Positions 1 through 7,660 of a DNA stretch of 33,276 bases are shown here, piece by piece. This DNA comes from Acidobacteriota bacterium (GTDB taxonomy: Bacteria; Acidobacteriota; Vicinamibacteria; Vicinamibacterales; UBA8438), in NCBI GenBank assembly GCA_009861545.1, contig VXME01000138.1, forward strand, positions 1 to 33,276, in the 5' to 3' direction. Position 1 is the first letter of the stretch. Every line of letters starts with the position of its first letter. A model generated the notes under the pieces. That model was not told the origin of the DNA and made no database searches. It saw only the letters and a program-made list of their open reading frames with translations. A program made the translations under genes and the position numbers.

Positions 1-721
<721 letters not shown>

Positions 722-728
722 GCCCCCA

Positions 729-1859
729 CTACGACGCCGTCAGCGTCCGCGTACGCACCGTCAGGTCGTCGACCCGGTCCACGTCGACCGCGACGCCGAG
801 GCCCGGCCGGTCGGCCGGCACCGTCACCATCCCTGCCGAATCCATCGTCCATTCCGGCTTCACGACGTCCTCGGTCCAGTAGCGGGCGCTCGGGCTGACG
901 TCGCCGGGCAGCGTGAAGTTGGGCAGCGACGCCAGTGCGACGTTGCAGGCGCGGCCGATGCCGCTCTCCAGCATCCCCCCGCACCAGACCGGCACCGCGT
1001 GGTGCTGGCAAACGTCGTGGATCGCCCGGGCCTGGGTGAAGCCTCCCACGCGGCCCGGCTTGATGTTCACGATACGGCCGGCGCCCAGGGCCAGCATGTC
1101 CTCGGCCGCCGCGGCGTGCGGGATCGACTCGTCGAGGCAGATGGGCGTCTCGAGCCGGTCCTGCAACTGCGCGTGCCGGCGGAGGTCGTCCTGCGCGAGC
1201 GGCTGCTCGATCATCAGCAGCCGGTAGGCGTCGAGATCCGCGAGGTGCTCCGTGTGGCCGAGCGTGTAGGCGCTGTTGGCGTCGGCCATCAGGGGGGCGT
1301 CGGGACCGAGCGCCTCGCGCACCGCCCCGATGTACTCGATGTCGGCCCCGGGCCGGATCTTGATCTTGATCTTGCGGTACCCGCGCGCCAGCGAGTCGCG
1401 CGCCTTGTCGACCAGCGCCCGCGGGCTGTCCTGGATGCCGATGGAGATGCCGGTCGCAATCGCGCGGCGGGTGCCGCCGAGGAGCTTCGAGAGGCTCGTT
1501 CCTTCGCGCTCGGCCCACAGCGCCCAGGCGCCCATCTCGACGGCCGCCTTCGCCATCGGGTGGCCGCGGAACCCGCGCCGCAGCATGCCGTCGATCGCGT
1601 CGGGCTGGCCGATGCCGGCGCCGAGCACGCGCGGGGCGATCCACTCGGTCAGCGCCAGCCACGCCGTGTCGATGGTCTCGGCCGAGAAGTTCGGCCGCTC
1701 CCCGGCGACGCACTCGCTCCAGGCGGTCGTGCCGTCGGCGTCCTCCAGCTCGAGCAGCAGAATCCGGCGGCCCGTCGTGCGGCCGGAGGAGATCTCGAAC
1801 GGCTCGCGCAACGTCATCCGGATCTCCCGCAGCGTGATGCGCGACAGGCGGAAGCTCAT
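729..1859 (-). CDS. N-succinylamino-acid racemase / o-succinylbenzoate synthase-type enzyme (enolase superfamily)
   Basis: A 376-aa protein of normal length for the MenC/NSAR branch. Visible active-site parts in order are the KIKIK lysine motif at residues 163-167, metal ligands D193 (MADAN), E218 (MIEQP) and D243 (CLDES), the second catalytic lysine K267 (NIKPGRVGG), and the conserved C-terminal block beginning ESGIGRACNVALASLP. Known family activities are o-succinylbenzoate synthesis for menaquinone and racemisation of N-succinyl amino acids; many members do both. The start ATG overlaps the stop of the upstream GNAT gene by 4 bases (ATGA), indicating translational coupling. No other menaquinone gene is present and the partner is a COG3375-type transferase, so I favour the racemase role over menaquinone synthesis. 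The family call is firm; the substrate is inferred. Confidence 0.88.
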   Translation of the reverse strand: MSFRLSRITLREIRMTLREPFEISSGRTTGRRILLLELEDADGTTAWSECVAGERPNFSAETIDTAWLALTEWIAPRVLGAGIGQPDAIDGMLRRGFRGHPMAKAAVEMGAWALWAEREGTSLSKLLGGTRRAIATGISIGIQDSPRALVDKARDSLARGYRKIKIKIRPGADIEYIGAVREALGPDAPLMADANSAYTLGHTEHLADLDAYRLLMIEQPLAQDDLRRHAQLQDRLETPICLDESIPHAAAAEDMLALGAGRIVNIKPGRVGGFTQARAIHDVCQHHAVPVWCGGMLESGIGRACNVALASLPNFTLPGDVSPSARYWTEDVVKPEWTMDSAGMVTVPADRPGLGVAVDVDRVDDLTVRTRTLTAS

Positions 1860-2743
1860 CGGTCGTCCGTTGCGGGCGAGCCCGCGGAGTCGCCCGCGGA
1901 TGCCGGCGCCCGGGTCACCAGGTAGTGCGAGTCGCCGGGGGCTCCGCGGTGCTCGAAGCCGGACACGCGGTACCCGTTGGCGAGGTACCAGGTGAACGCG
2001 CGGCGCTGGACCTGCTGCCATGCCCGGGCGCGCGGCGGGTCGGCCGCCTTCAGGCCGTCGATGTCGGCCGGCGCGGCCACGCGGACCCGCGGGCCGGTCG
2101 GCAGCGGGCGTTCCCGGCGGAGCCATTCCGCATCGACGATCGGCGCGGCTCCCGCCGTGGATCCCTTCTTTTCGAGCCCCGGCGCGCTTCCGGTGGGCGC
2201 GGTTCCCGCCGCAGGTTCGGCCCCGGCCGGTCCCGCCTCGTCGAGCCGCCACTCGACGATGAAGCGGTCCGTGTCCAGCCCCGCATGCAGCGCGCTGCGC
2301 GTGTCGCCGTACATGTTGGCGACGTACTCCACCGGCCGGGCCCCGAGGCTGTTCAGATTCAGATTGGCGTTGCGCGCCACGAGCGGATCGTAGGTCCAGA
2401 GCATGCGCCGGATGCCGCGCTCGAGAAGCTGCCGGCGCTGGAAGCGCTTGAGCCGCTTGCCGAGTCCCGCCCCGCGCGCCTGGGGCCGCACCGCGAGCAT
2501 GTCGGACCAGTGTACGAGCTCGCCGTCGCGGATGCCGCTGATGCCGAAGACGAAGCCGAGCAGGCGGCCGTCCGCGTCGAACGCCCCCGCCGACACGCCG
2601 CCGACCCGTTGGGAAACCATCAGGATCGTGGCCGGGACGACGTCCACGAAGTTCTCGCCCCAGGTCTCGCGCTGCAGCCGCACGCAGGCGTCGTAGTCGG
2701 CGCGGGAATCGAACGAGCGGATCGCCGCATCGGTCGCCGGCAT
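1856..2743 (-). CDS. GNAT-family N-acyltransferase, COG3375 type (probable amino-acid N-succinyltransferase)
   Basis: A 295-aa protein from ATG 2743. A GTG at 2794, directly after the preceding stop, would add 17 residues, but homologous-looking sequence begins near MPATDAAIRSF. The GNAT core covers roughly residues 5-180, with the acyl-CoA loop seen as RPQARGAGLGKRLK and a following YDPLVARNANLNLNSLGA block typical of COG3375 proteins. A low-complexity Gly/Ala/Pro linker of about 30 residues precedes the conserved C-terminal segment (AFTWYLANGYRVSGF). In Geobacillus the equivalent neighbour of the N-succinylamino-acid racemase succinylates D-amino acids, which are then racemised and hydrolysed to L-amino acids. 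The 4-base overlap with the racemase gene fits that coupling. No desuccinylase is visible in the window. Confidence 0.8.
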   Translation of the reverse strand: MPATDAAIRSFDSRADYDACVRLQRETWGENFVDVVPATILMVSQRVGGVSAGAFDADGRLLGFVFGISGIRDGELVHWSDMLAVRPQARGAGLGKRLKRFQRRQLLERGIRRMLWTYDPLVARNANLNLNSLGARPVEYVANMYGDTRSALHAGLDTDRFIVEWRLDEAGPAGAEPAAGTAPTGSAPGLEKKGSTAGAAPIVDAEWLRRERPLPTGPRVRVAAPADIDGLKAADPPRARAWQQVQRRAFTWYLANGYRVSGFEHRGAPGDSHYLVTRAPASAGDSAGSPATDDR

Positions 2744-2794
2744 CTTGATCGGTACAGTACATCGCACACGTGGGATCGGGGTGTCGCGGACCAC

Positions 2795-3943
2795 TCAGCG
2801 CAACACCTCACCGTCCCACAACCGCTTCAGAAAATCCAGCGCGGGCAGGATTCGCACGTCGTCCCAGAGGGCCGCTCGCTGTCCCAGATATACCCCGAAG
2901 CAGGTGGTTGCGTGCGGGGCGAGATGCTGCCGGACACGGTGCAGGCCCCGATTGAAGCGCCGGTCCCAGCGCGTCGTCGCCTTTATCTCGATCGCCACGA
3001 ATCCCGCGGCCGTCTCGCAGAGGACATCGACCTCCGCGTCGTCGTAGCTCCGCCAGTAGTGCGGGCGATAGTGGCGGCCCGTGTAGCTGAGAAAGGCGCG
3101 GATCTCGTTCAGGATCAACGTCTCCACCAGGGGGCCCCGCTCTTCGAGCGTCGGCGGGTACGGCAGGCGCCCCGACAGCGCCCGGACCACGCCGCCGTCG
3201 AAGAAATAGAACTTGCTCTGCCGCACCTGCTTCGTGGCGGACTTCAGCTTCCAGGCCGGCAGCCAGTATCCGATCAGCGTGTCGGTCAGGATCGCGAAGT
3301 GGTTCTGCACGGTGCGGCGGTCGATGCCGGCATCGCGGGCGATGGAAGTGGCGTTGGTCGCCTGCGCGTTCTGGCGGGCCGCGATCTCGAGGAACCGCGC
3401 GAAGGCGCCCAGGTTGCGGGTCAGCGCTTCGGCCTGTACTTCCTGGACCAGGTAGGTTTCGGCATACGTGCGCAGGTAGTCCAACGGGTCGTCGTCGACC
3501 AGGGCCATAGGTAGCGTCCCGTACGACAGCGCCCGCTCGATGTCGAGCTCGAAGTCCAGCTCGGCCGACACGAGCGGGAACAGGGTCGTGGTGATCGCCC
3601 GCCCGGCCAGCAGATTGACGCCTCGGCGCCGCAGCTTGCGGGCGCTCGAACCGGAGAGCACGAAGCGCAGACCGCGTGCTTCGATCAGCCGATGCACCTC
3701 GTTCAGCAGCTCGGGGACCTTCTGCACCTCGTCGATGACCGCCCAGGATCCGGCGGGCAGCGCAGCGAGTTCCCGGAAGAGAACGTCCGGGTTCTTGCTG
3801 AGCCGCAACGCCTCGCGCGTGTCGAGCAGGTCGTAGGCGTCGGCGGTCGGAAACCGGTCGCGGATCCAGGTGGTCTTGCCCGTGCCCCGGGGGCCGAACA
3901 GGAAGACCGAACGCGTCGGGGTCGGGAGTGATCTGGCGTACAA
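2795..3943 (-). CDS. AAA family ATPase with C-terminal DUF4143 domain
   Basis: A 382-aa protein with the AAA_14/DUF4143 architecture (COG1373). Walker A is GPRGTGKT at residues 17-24 and Walker B is WAVIDEVQ with D71/E72, followed by the sensor-like FVLSGSS near residue 96. The C-terminal half contains a PD-(D/E)xK nuclease-like signature: E304 and D306 in AEVDVL, then E319 and K321 in IEIKAT. The start is a TTG at 3943, since no better ATG lies upstream in frame. These ATPases are widespread, often horizontally transferred and of unproven function; links to toxin-antitoxin-like or defence roles are speculative. The gene is separated from GNAT by about 50 bases and has its own AT-rich upstream region with inverted repeats, so it is probably transcribed independently. 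Confidence 0.88.
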   Translation of the reverse strand: MYARSLPTPTRSVFLFGPRGTGKTTWIRDRFPTADAYDLLDTREALRLSKNPDVLFRELAALPAGSWAVIDEVQKVPELLNEVHRLIEARGLRFVLSGSSARKLRRRGVNLLAGRAITTTLFPLVSAELDFELDIERALSYGTLPMALVDDDPLDYLRTYAETYLVQEVQAEALTRNLGAFARFLEIAARQNAQATNATSIARDAGIDRRTVQNHFAILTDTLIGYWLPAWKLKSATKQVRQSKFYFFDGGVVRALSGRLPYPPTLEERGPLVETLILNEIRAFLSYTGRHYRPHYWRSYDDAEVDVLCETAAGFVAIEIKATTRWDRRFNRGLHRVRQHLAPHATTCFGVYLGQRAALWDDVRILPALDFLKRLWDGEVLR

Positions 3944-3968
3944 TATGTACTATTTTACCGAAAAATAG
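3938..3968 (-). promoter_or_regulatory. AT-rich inverted repeats at the start of the AAA/DUF4143 gene
   Basis: Two perfect inverted repeats lie over and just upstream of the TTG start. GTACA-ATA-TGTAC (3938-3950) covers the start codon, and CTATTTT-ACCGA-AAAATAG (3950-3968) has 7-bp arms. They sit in one of the few AT-rich patches of the window. Their position is what one would expect of an operator or overlapping promoter, possibly autoregulatory. This is inference; no regulator is identified. Confidence 0.4.
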
Positions 3969-4083
3969 AGCATCTATGAGTCCTCTTGGGCGGCACCGCT
4001 CCCTGGACCTGCCTGGAAATGCCCCGTCCCCCCCAAAGAAACCCTGCAGATTCCCCCGCGGGCGTCAATTCGCCGCACCAGAG

Positions 4084-4105
4084 TGATGTAATCTTCACGA
4101 CATCA
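4084..4105 (+). promoter_or_regulatory. Promoter/operator candidate of the vapBC-like operon
   Basis: A 6-bp inverted repeat, TGATGT (4084-4089) and ACATCA (4100-4105), flanks a 10-base spacer and touches the antitoxin start codon. A -10-like TGTAAT lies at 4087-4092, only about 12 bases before the ATG, so the transcript would be nearly leaderless. Ribbon-helix-helix antitoxins usually repress their own promoter by binding such repeats. That makes this a plausible VapB operator, but it is not proven. Confidence 0.4.
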
Positions 4106-4359
4106 TGGTGCGCACACAGGTACAGGTAACCGAAGCTCAACACCGGCGATTGACGCGCTACGCCGCGCGTCTCGGTATTTCGCTGGCGGAAGCGGTTCGG
4201 CGCTGCGTCGATGCCCAGCTCGACCGGGACGAGACGCAGCCGACGCGCGACGAACGAATTCGTGCGGCGCTCGCCGTCTGCGGCAAGTACCGCGACTCGA
4301 GCGGGGAGACCCGCGTGGCTCCGGAGCACGATCGGTACCTGGACGAGGCGTTCCGCTGA
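4105..4359 (+). CDS. vapB: Ribbon-helix-helix antitoxin (VapB-like)
   Basis: An 84-aa protein. The N-terminus VRTQVQVTEAQHRRLTRYA is a typical ribbon followed by helix A, and GISLAEAVRRCVDAQL forms helix B, as in CopG/Arc-type antitoxins. The C-terminal half (residues 45-84) is charged and would be the toxin-binding tail. The stop codon shares its last base with the ATG of the PIN-domain toxin (TGATG), the standard compact antitoxin-toxin arrangement. No Shine-Dalgarno is evident, consistent with a near-leaderless message. The protein should neutralise the toxin and repress the operon. The exact antitoxin family name is less certain than the role. Confidence 0.82.
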   Translation: MVRTQVQVTEAQHRRLTRYAARLGISLAEAVRRCVDAQLDRDETQPTRDERIRAALAVCGKYRDSSGETRVAPEHDRYLDEAFR

Positions 4360-4772
4360 TGAGCGTCTTTGCCGACACGTCCGGTCTGTATGCACTGCTC
4401 GTTGGCTCTGAAGATGGCCATGACAGCGTGGTGCGCGCGTTCCGAGGCGTCGTCTCGCAACGGCGTCCGCTCCGCACGACATCGTATGTCGCCGTCGAGA
4501 CGGTCGCTCTGCTGCAGCACCGCGTCGGACTGGAAGCGGTGCGGGATTTCGACGACCACGTGTTCCCGTTGCTGTCCGTGGAGTGGGTGTCCGATGCCCT
4601 GCATCGGCGCGGCATGCGACGCCTGTCGAGGGAGAACCGCCGCCGTCTCAGTCTCGTCGACTGCGTGAGTCTCGAATTCATGCGGCAGCACGCGATCGAA
4701 GACGTGCTGGGACTCGACCGGCACTTCGAGCAAGCCGGTTTCTCGCTGCTCCGTGGCTCTGGCGGCCCGTAG
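4359..4772 (+). CDS. vapC: PIN-domain ribonuclease toxin (VapC-like)
   Basis: A 137-aa protein of standard VapC length. The four acidic residues that bind the metal in PIN nucleases can be placed: D6 (FADTSGLYALL), E47 (VAVETVALLQ), D101 (SLVDCVSLEFM) and D120 (VLGLDRHFEQAGF). The family cleaves RNA, in studied cases mainly tRNAs or rRNA, to arrest growth when the antitoxin is lost. All catalytic positions are intact, so the toxin is probably active. The gene is translationally coupled to the upstream antitoxin by a 1-base overlap. The target RNA cannot be inferred. Confidence 0.9.
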   Translation: MSVFADTSGLYALLVGSEDGHDSVVRAFRGVVSQRRPLRTTSYVAVETVALLQHRVGLEAVRDFDDHVFPLLSVEWVSDALHRRGMRRLSRENRRRLSLVDCVSLEFMRQHAIEDVLGLDRHFEQAGFSLLRGSGGP

Positions 4773-4798
4773 ACCGAGCCGACCAGCCCGACCCTGCG

Positions 4799-4832
4799 TA
4801 TAATCGCGGCGGCAACCGCCGACTTCAAGGAG
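4799..4832 (+). promoter_or_regulatory. -10 box and ribosome binding site of the PQQ-like propeller gene
   Basis: A perfect TATAAT lies at 4799-4804, 34 bases before the ATG at 4838, and a clear Shine-Dalgarno AAGGAG lies at 4827-4832. No convincing -35 hexamer is visible at the normal spacing. The element starts 26 bases after the toxin stop, so the secretome block probably has its own promoter. Confidence 0.5.
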
Positions 4833-4837
4833 ATCCG

Positions 4838-6292
4838 ATGCGCCACGCACTATTCCGTTCCGTCGCAATCGCTGCCTTCGCCGCGGTCCTGCTCGCCCTC
4901 GTCGCCGCCGCGCCGCTGTCCGCCGCGTCCGAGAACTGGCCCGCCTTCCGGGGCGCCGACGCCATGTCGACGGTCGAGGACGACCCGCGGCTGCCGCTCA
5001 CCTGGAGCACGACCGAGAACGTCGTCTGGAAGACGCCGATTCCCGGGCTCGGCTGGTCGTCGCCGGTGGTCTGGGGCGACCGCATCTTCCTGACCACCGT
5101 CATCAGCGAGGGCGAGGAGGAGGAGCCGCGCATGGGGCTCTACTTCCCCTACGGCTCGCCGCAGGCGATGCCTTCCGGCGGGCGGTTCCGGGATCCGGAG
5201 CCGGGCGACCTGATGGAGCGCTCGGCGGCGGTCCATCACTGGCTGGTGCAAGCGATCGACTTCGAGAGCGGCGACGTGCTGTGGACATCCGAGGTGCACA
5301 CCGGGGAGCCGGACTTCGACCGCCACCTGAAGAACACCTACGCCTCGTCGACGCCGGTGACCGACGGCGAGCGCGTCTACGCCTACTTCGGCAACGTCGG
5401 CGTGTACGCCCTCGACATGGAGGGCGCCATCGTCTGGGAGCGCCGCTTCGAGGCGACGGACACGCGTCTCGGGTGGGGTCCCGCGGCCTCGCCGGTGCTG
5501 CACGACGGGACGCTCTACGTCGTCAACGACAACGACGAGCAGTCGTTCCTGGTGGCGCTCGACGCCGAGACCGGGGTGGAGCGCTGGCGGGACGACCGCA
5601 ACGAGGGGACGAACTGGTCGACGCCCTTCATTTGGCAGCATGAGGACCGCACGGAGCTCGTGACCACCGGCAGCGACCTGGTGCGCTCGTACGACCTCGA
5701 CGGCCGCGAGCTGTGGAGCTTCCGCGGGATGAACTCCATCTCGATCCCGCAGCCGTTCGCCGCCCACGGCCTGCTGTACGTCATGTCCGGCTACGTCGGC
5801 GACGCGGTCCGGCCGGTCTACGCCATCCGCCCCGGGGCCGAGGGCGACATCACCCTCCCGGACGGGGCGACCAGCAGCGACTACGTGGCCTGGTACCAGG
5901 ATGCCGCGGGGCCGTACCACCCGACCCCGCTGGTCTACGGCGATCACTACATCACCTTGCACGACCGCGGGTTCTTGACTGTCCACGACGCGCACACCGG
6001 CGAGGAGCTGTACTTCACCGAGCAGCAGATCCAGACGCAGGAAGTGCGCCGCCGCGTGGCGCGCGGGGCCACCGGATTCACGTCGTCGCCGTGGGCCTAC
6101 AACGGGATGATCTTCCTGCTGAGCGAGGACGGCGACACCTACGTGCTCGACAGCAACGACCGGTTCCGGCTGGTCGCCACCAACGCGCTGGAGGAGGTGG
6201 CCATGTCGACGCCGGCGATCGTCCGCGGGAACCTGGTCATCCGGACCCGCTCGCACCTGTGGAAGCTGAGCGACCTGTCCGGGGCGGAGTAG
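4838..6292 (+). CDS. Secreted PQQ-binding-like beta-propeller protein
   Basis: A 484-aa protein starting at ATG 4838, six bases after AAGGAG. A Sec signal peptide covers about residues 1-30 (MRHALFRSVAIAAFAAVLLA, then Ala-rich to PLSAAS). The mature part opens with the typical NWPAFRGADAMS. It then shows repeated propeller blades with the A(L/I)D-xx-(S/T)G-xxx-W pattern: AIDFESGDVLWTSEV, ALDMEGAIVWERRF, ALDAETGVERWRDD, SYDLDGRELWSF. Such PQQ-like proteins are periplasmic or extracellular. Many do not bind PQQ and have no proven enzyme activity, and I see no alcohol dehydrogenase Cys-Cys pair, so a dehydrogenase role is not supported. It leads a plus-strand run of exported proteins. Confidence 0.88.
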   Translation: MRHALFRSVAIAAFAAVLLALVAAAPLSAASENWPAFRGADAMSTVEDDPRLPLTWSTTENVVWKTPIPGLGWSSPVVWGDRIFLTTVISEGEEEEPRMGLYFPYGSPQAMPSGGRFRDPEPGDLMERSAAVHHWLVQAIDFESGDVLWTSEVHTGEPDFDRHLKNTYASSTPVTDGERVYAYFGNVGVYALDMEGAIVWERRFEATDTRLGWGPAASPVLHDGTLYVVNDNDEQSFLVALDAETGVERWRDDRNEGTNWSTPFIWQHEDRTELVTTGSDLVRSYDLDGRELWSFRGMNSISIPQPFAAHGLLYVMSGYVGDAVRPVYAIRPGAEGDITLPDGATSSDYVAWYQDAAGPYHPTPLVYGDHYITLHDRGFLTVHDAHTGEELYFTEQQIQTQEVRRRVARGATGFTSSPWAYNGMIFLLSEDGDTYVLDSNDRFRLVATNALEEVAMSTPAIVRGNLVIRTRSHLWKLSDLSGAE

Positions 6293-6316
6293 TCCAGGCG
6301 CGGGTCGGCGTTGCGT

Positions 6317-6322
6317 TATGAT
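6317..6322 (+). promoter_or_regulatory. -10-like TATGAT before the secreted unknown gene
   Basis: TATGAT follows GCGT, 57 bases ahead of ATG 6380. It resembles the other -10 candidates in this window (TATAAT 4799, TATGAT 12117, TATCAT 15503), each in a similar context. No -35 is convincing, so this is a weak call. Confidence 0.3.
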
Positions 6323-6379
6323 GCGGGATTACGAGGGGCAACGCTCCCTCCGGCGGGAGTGGAGGGGCAGCAGGAGACG

Positions 6380-7267
6380 ATGAGGCGTACCGTATCGCTG
6401 GTGGCAGCCTTCGCGGCGGCCATCGGGCTGGGCCCCACCGATCTCGCGGCGCAGCGCGCGTCCGAGCGGCGGGTGGCCAACCCGGGCGAGACGCAGTTCG
6501 AGCTCCAGTTGCTGCGGCCGTCGGGCGGTCCGGTGGTGCCGATCTTCGAAGGGTGGTACCGCAACCCCGACGGCACCTTCGAGCTGTCGTTCGGCTACTT
6601 CAACGTGAACACCGAGGAGACGCTGGAGATTCCCCTCGGGTCCGACAACTTCATCGAGCCGGCCGCGTTCGACGGGCGGCAGCCGACGGTGTTCGAACCG
6701 GTGCCCGAGAGCGACCGCCGCCACTGGGGCGCCTTCACCGTGACGGTGCCGGCCGACTTCGGCAGCCGCGACGTGGTCTGGACGCTGCACGCGCGCGGGC
6801 AGACGCTCTCGGTGCCGGGGCGGCTCACCAGCCCCGCCTACGAGCTGGCGGGGTGGGAGTTTCCGGGACGCTCGAGCGTGTCGCCGCTGCTGCGTCTGGC
6901 GGCGGAGGGTCCGTCGGGGCGCGGGCCGCGCGGGATCACGGGCGCGGGCCGGCGGGCGAAGGTGGGCGTTCCGCTCGATCTCGGCGCGTGGGTGTCCCGC
7001 GACGCCGAGGCGGTCGACGACGAGCGGCCGATCAACATCAAGTGGTTCAGGCACCAGGGGCCCGGCGACGTGACGTTCGCCGAGCGGACCGCCGTCGTCG
7101 AGCCGGACGCCTGGGCGCACGGGGACGGGGCGAAGGTGGCAACCGCGGCTACCTTCTCCACACCAGGCGAGTATCTGCTGCGGGTGCTTGCGTTCAACGT
7201 GATCCGGGAGTTCGAGTTCCAGTGCTGCTGGACCAACGGCTTCGTGCCGGTGACGGTGGCACCGTGA
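6380..7267 (+). CDS. Secreted protein of unknown function
   Basis: A 295-aa protein. The start ATG 6380 follows AGGAG (6372-6376) and opens a clear signal peptide (MRRTVSLVAAFAAAIGLG, cleavage near LAAQ at residues 21-25). An earlier in-frame TTG at 6311 would place non-signal sequence first and is rejected. The mature region looks all-beta, with an early motif PIFEGWYRNPDGTFELSFGY, a central acidic and aromatic section, and a C-terminal FEFQCCWTNGFVPVTV with paired cysteines. I recognise no enzyme motif. It lies between a PQQ-like propeller and a heme/copper oxidoreductase and may be co-transcribed with the following two genes (gaps of 21 and 60 bases), so a role in periplasmic or extracellular redox metabolism is possible but unproven. 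Confidence 0.75.
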   Translation: MRRTVSLVAAFAAAIGLGPTDLAAQRASERRVANPGETQFELQLLRPSGGPVVPIFEGWYRNPDGTFELSFGYFNVNTEETLEIPLGSDNFIEPAAFDGRQPTVFEPVPESDRRHWGAFTVTVPADFGSRDVVWTLHARGQTLSVPGRLTSPAYELAGWEFPGRSSVSPLLRLAAEGPSGRGPRGITGAGRRAKVGVPLDLGAWVSRDAEAVDDERPINIKWFRHQGPGDVTFAERTAVVEPDAWAHGDGAKVATAATFSTPGEYLLRVLAFNVIREFEFQCCWTNGFVPVTVAP

Positions 7268-7288
7268 TCGCCGGGCGGAAGGGGATCC

Positions 7289-7600
7289 GTGACAGCGGAA
7301 AACGAACTGGCAGTGGGCTTCCTGTGGGCGGTAGCCTATATGTTCCTGCTGGTGGGTGTCTTTGGGTTCGGAGCCTGCTGGCTCCTGAAGGATACCGTCC
7401 GCTGGGTCCTGCGTGAGCCACACTTGCGATGGCACCGCGCCGGGCGGTTGGTGGCTGGGATCGCGACGGTCGGCGGCTTGGGGACGATGAGCGCGTTTCT
7501 GGGCGACAATTGGACACTGGCCTTCGTGATCGTGTGTGCCTTGTCGACTCTTTTCGTCAAGTACGGGGCGAGTGCTCTGAAACGGCTCGGCGTTCTGTAG
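7289..7600 (+). CDS. Small integral membrane protein
   Basis: A 103-aa protein beginning with GTG 7289, preceded by AAGGGGA. Hydropathy by eye shows three membrane segments: about residues 8-33 (rich in Phe, Leu, Val and Gly), 51-69 (AGIATVGGLGTMSAF) and 74-90 (LAFVIVCALSTLFVKYG). The first loop is basic (KDTVRWVLREPHLRWHRAGR), suggesting it faces the cytoplasm. No family is recognised. It sits 21 bases after the secreted unknown and 60 bases before the heme/copper monooxygenase in the same direction, so it could belong to the same transcript. The coding call rests on the coherent hydrophobic pattern and a plausible ribosome binding site. Confidence 0.6.
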   Translation: MTAENELAVGFLWAVAYMFLLVGVFGFGACWLLKDTVRWVLREPHLRWHRAGRLVAGIATVGGLGTMSAFLGDNWTLAFVIVCALSTLFVKYGASALKRLGVL

Positions 7601-7660
7601 AGATCTGCAGGCTGGCGGAACGCCGGCGCGAGACGCTGCCGGCTGATCGGGGAGAAGATC

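Noticed and set aside
729-2762. Apparent GNAT-racemase fusion in one long frame
   Set aside because: The first 300 codons are out of frame with the real GNAT protein. The racemase starts at 1859 with an ATGA overlap.
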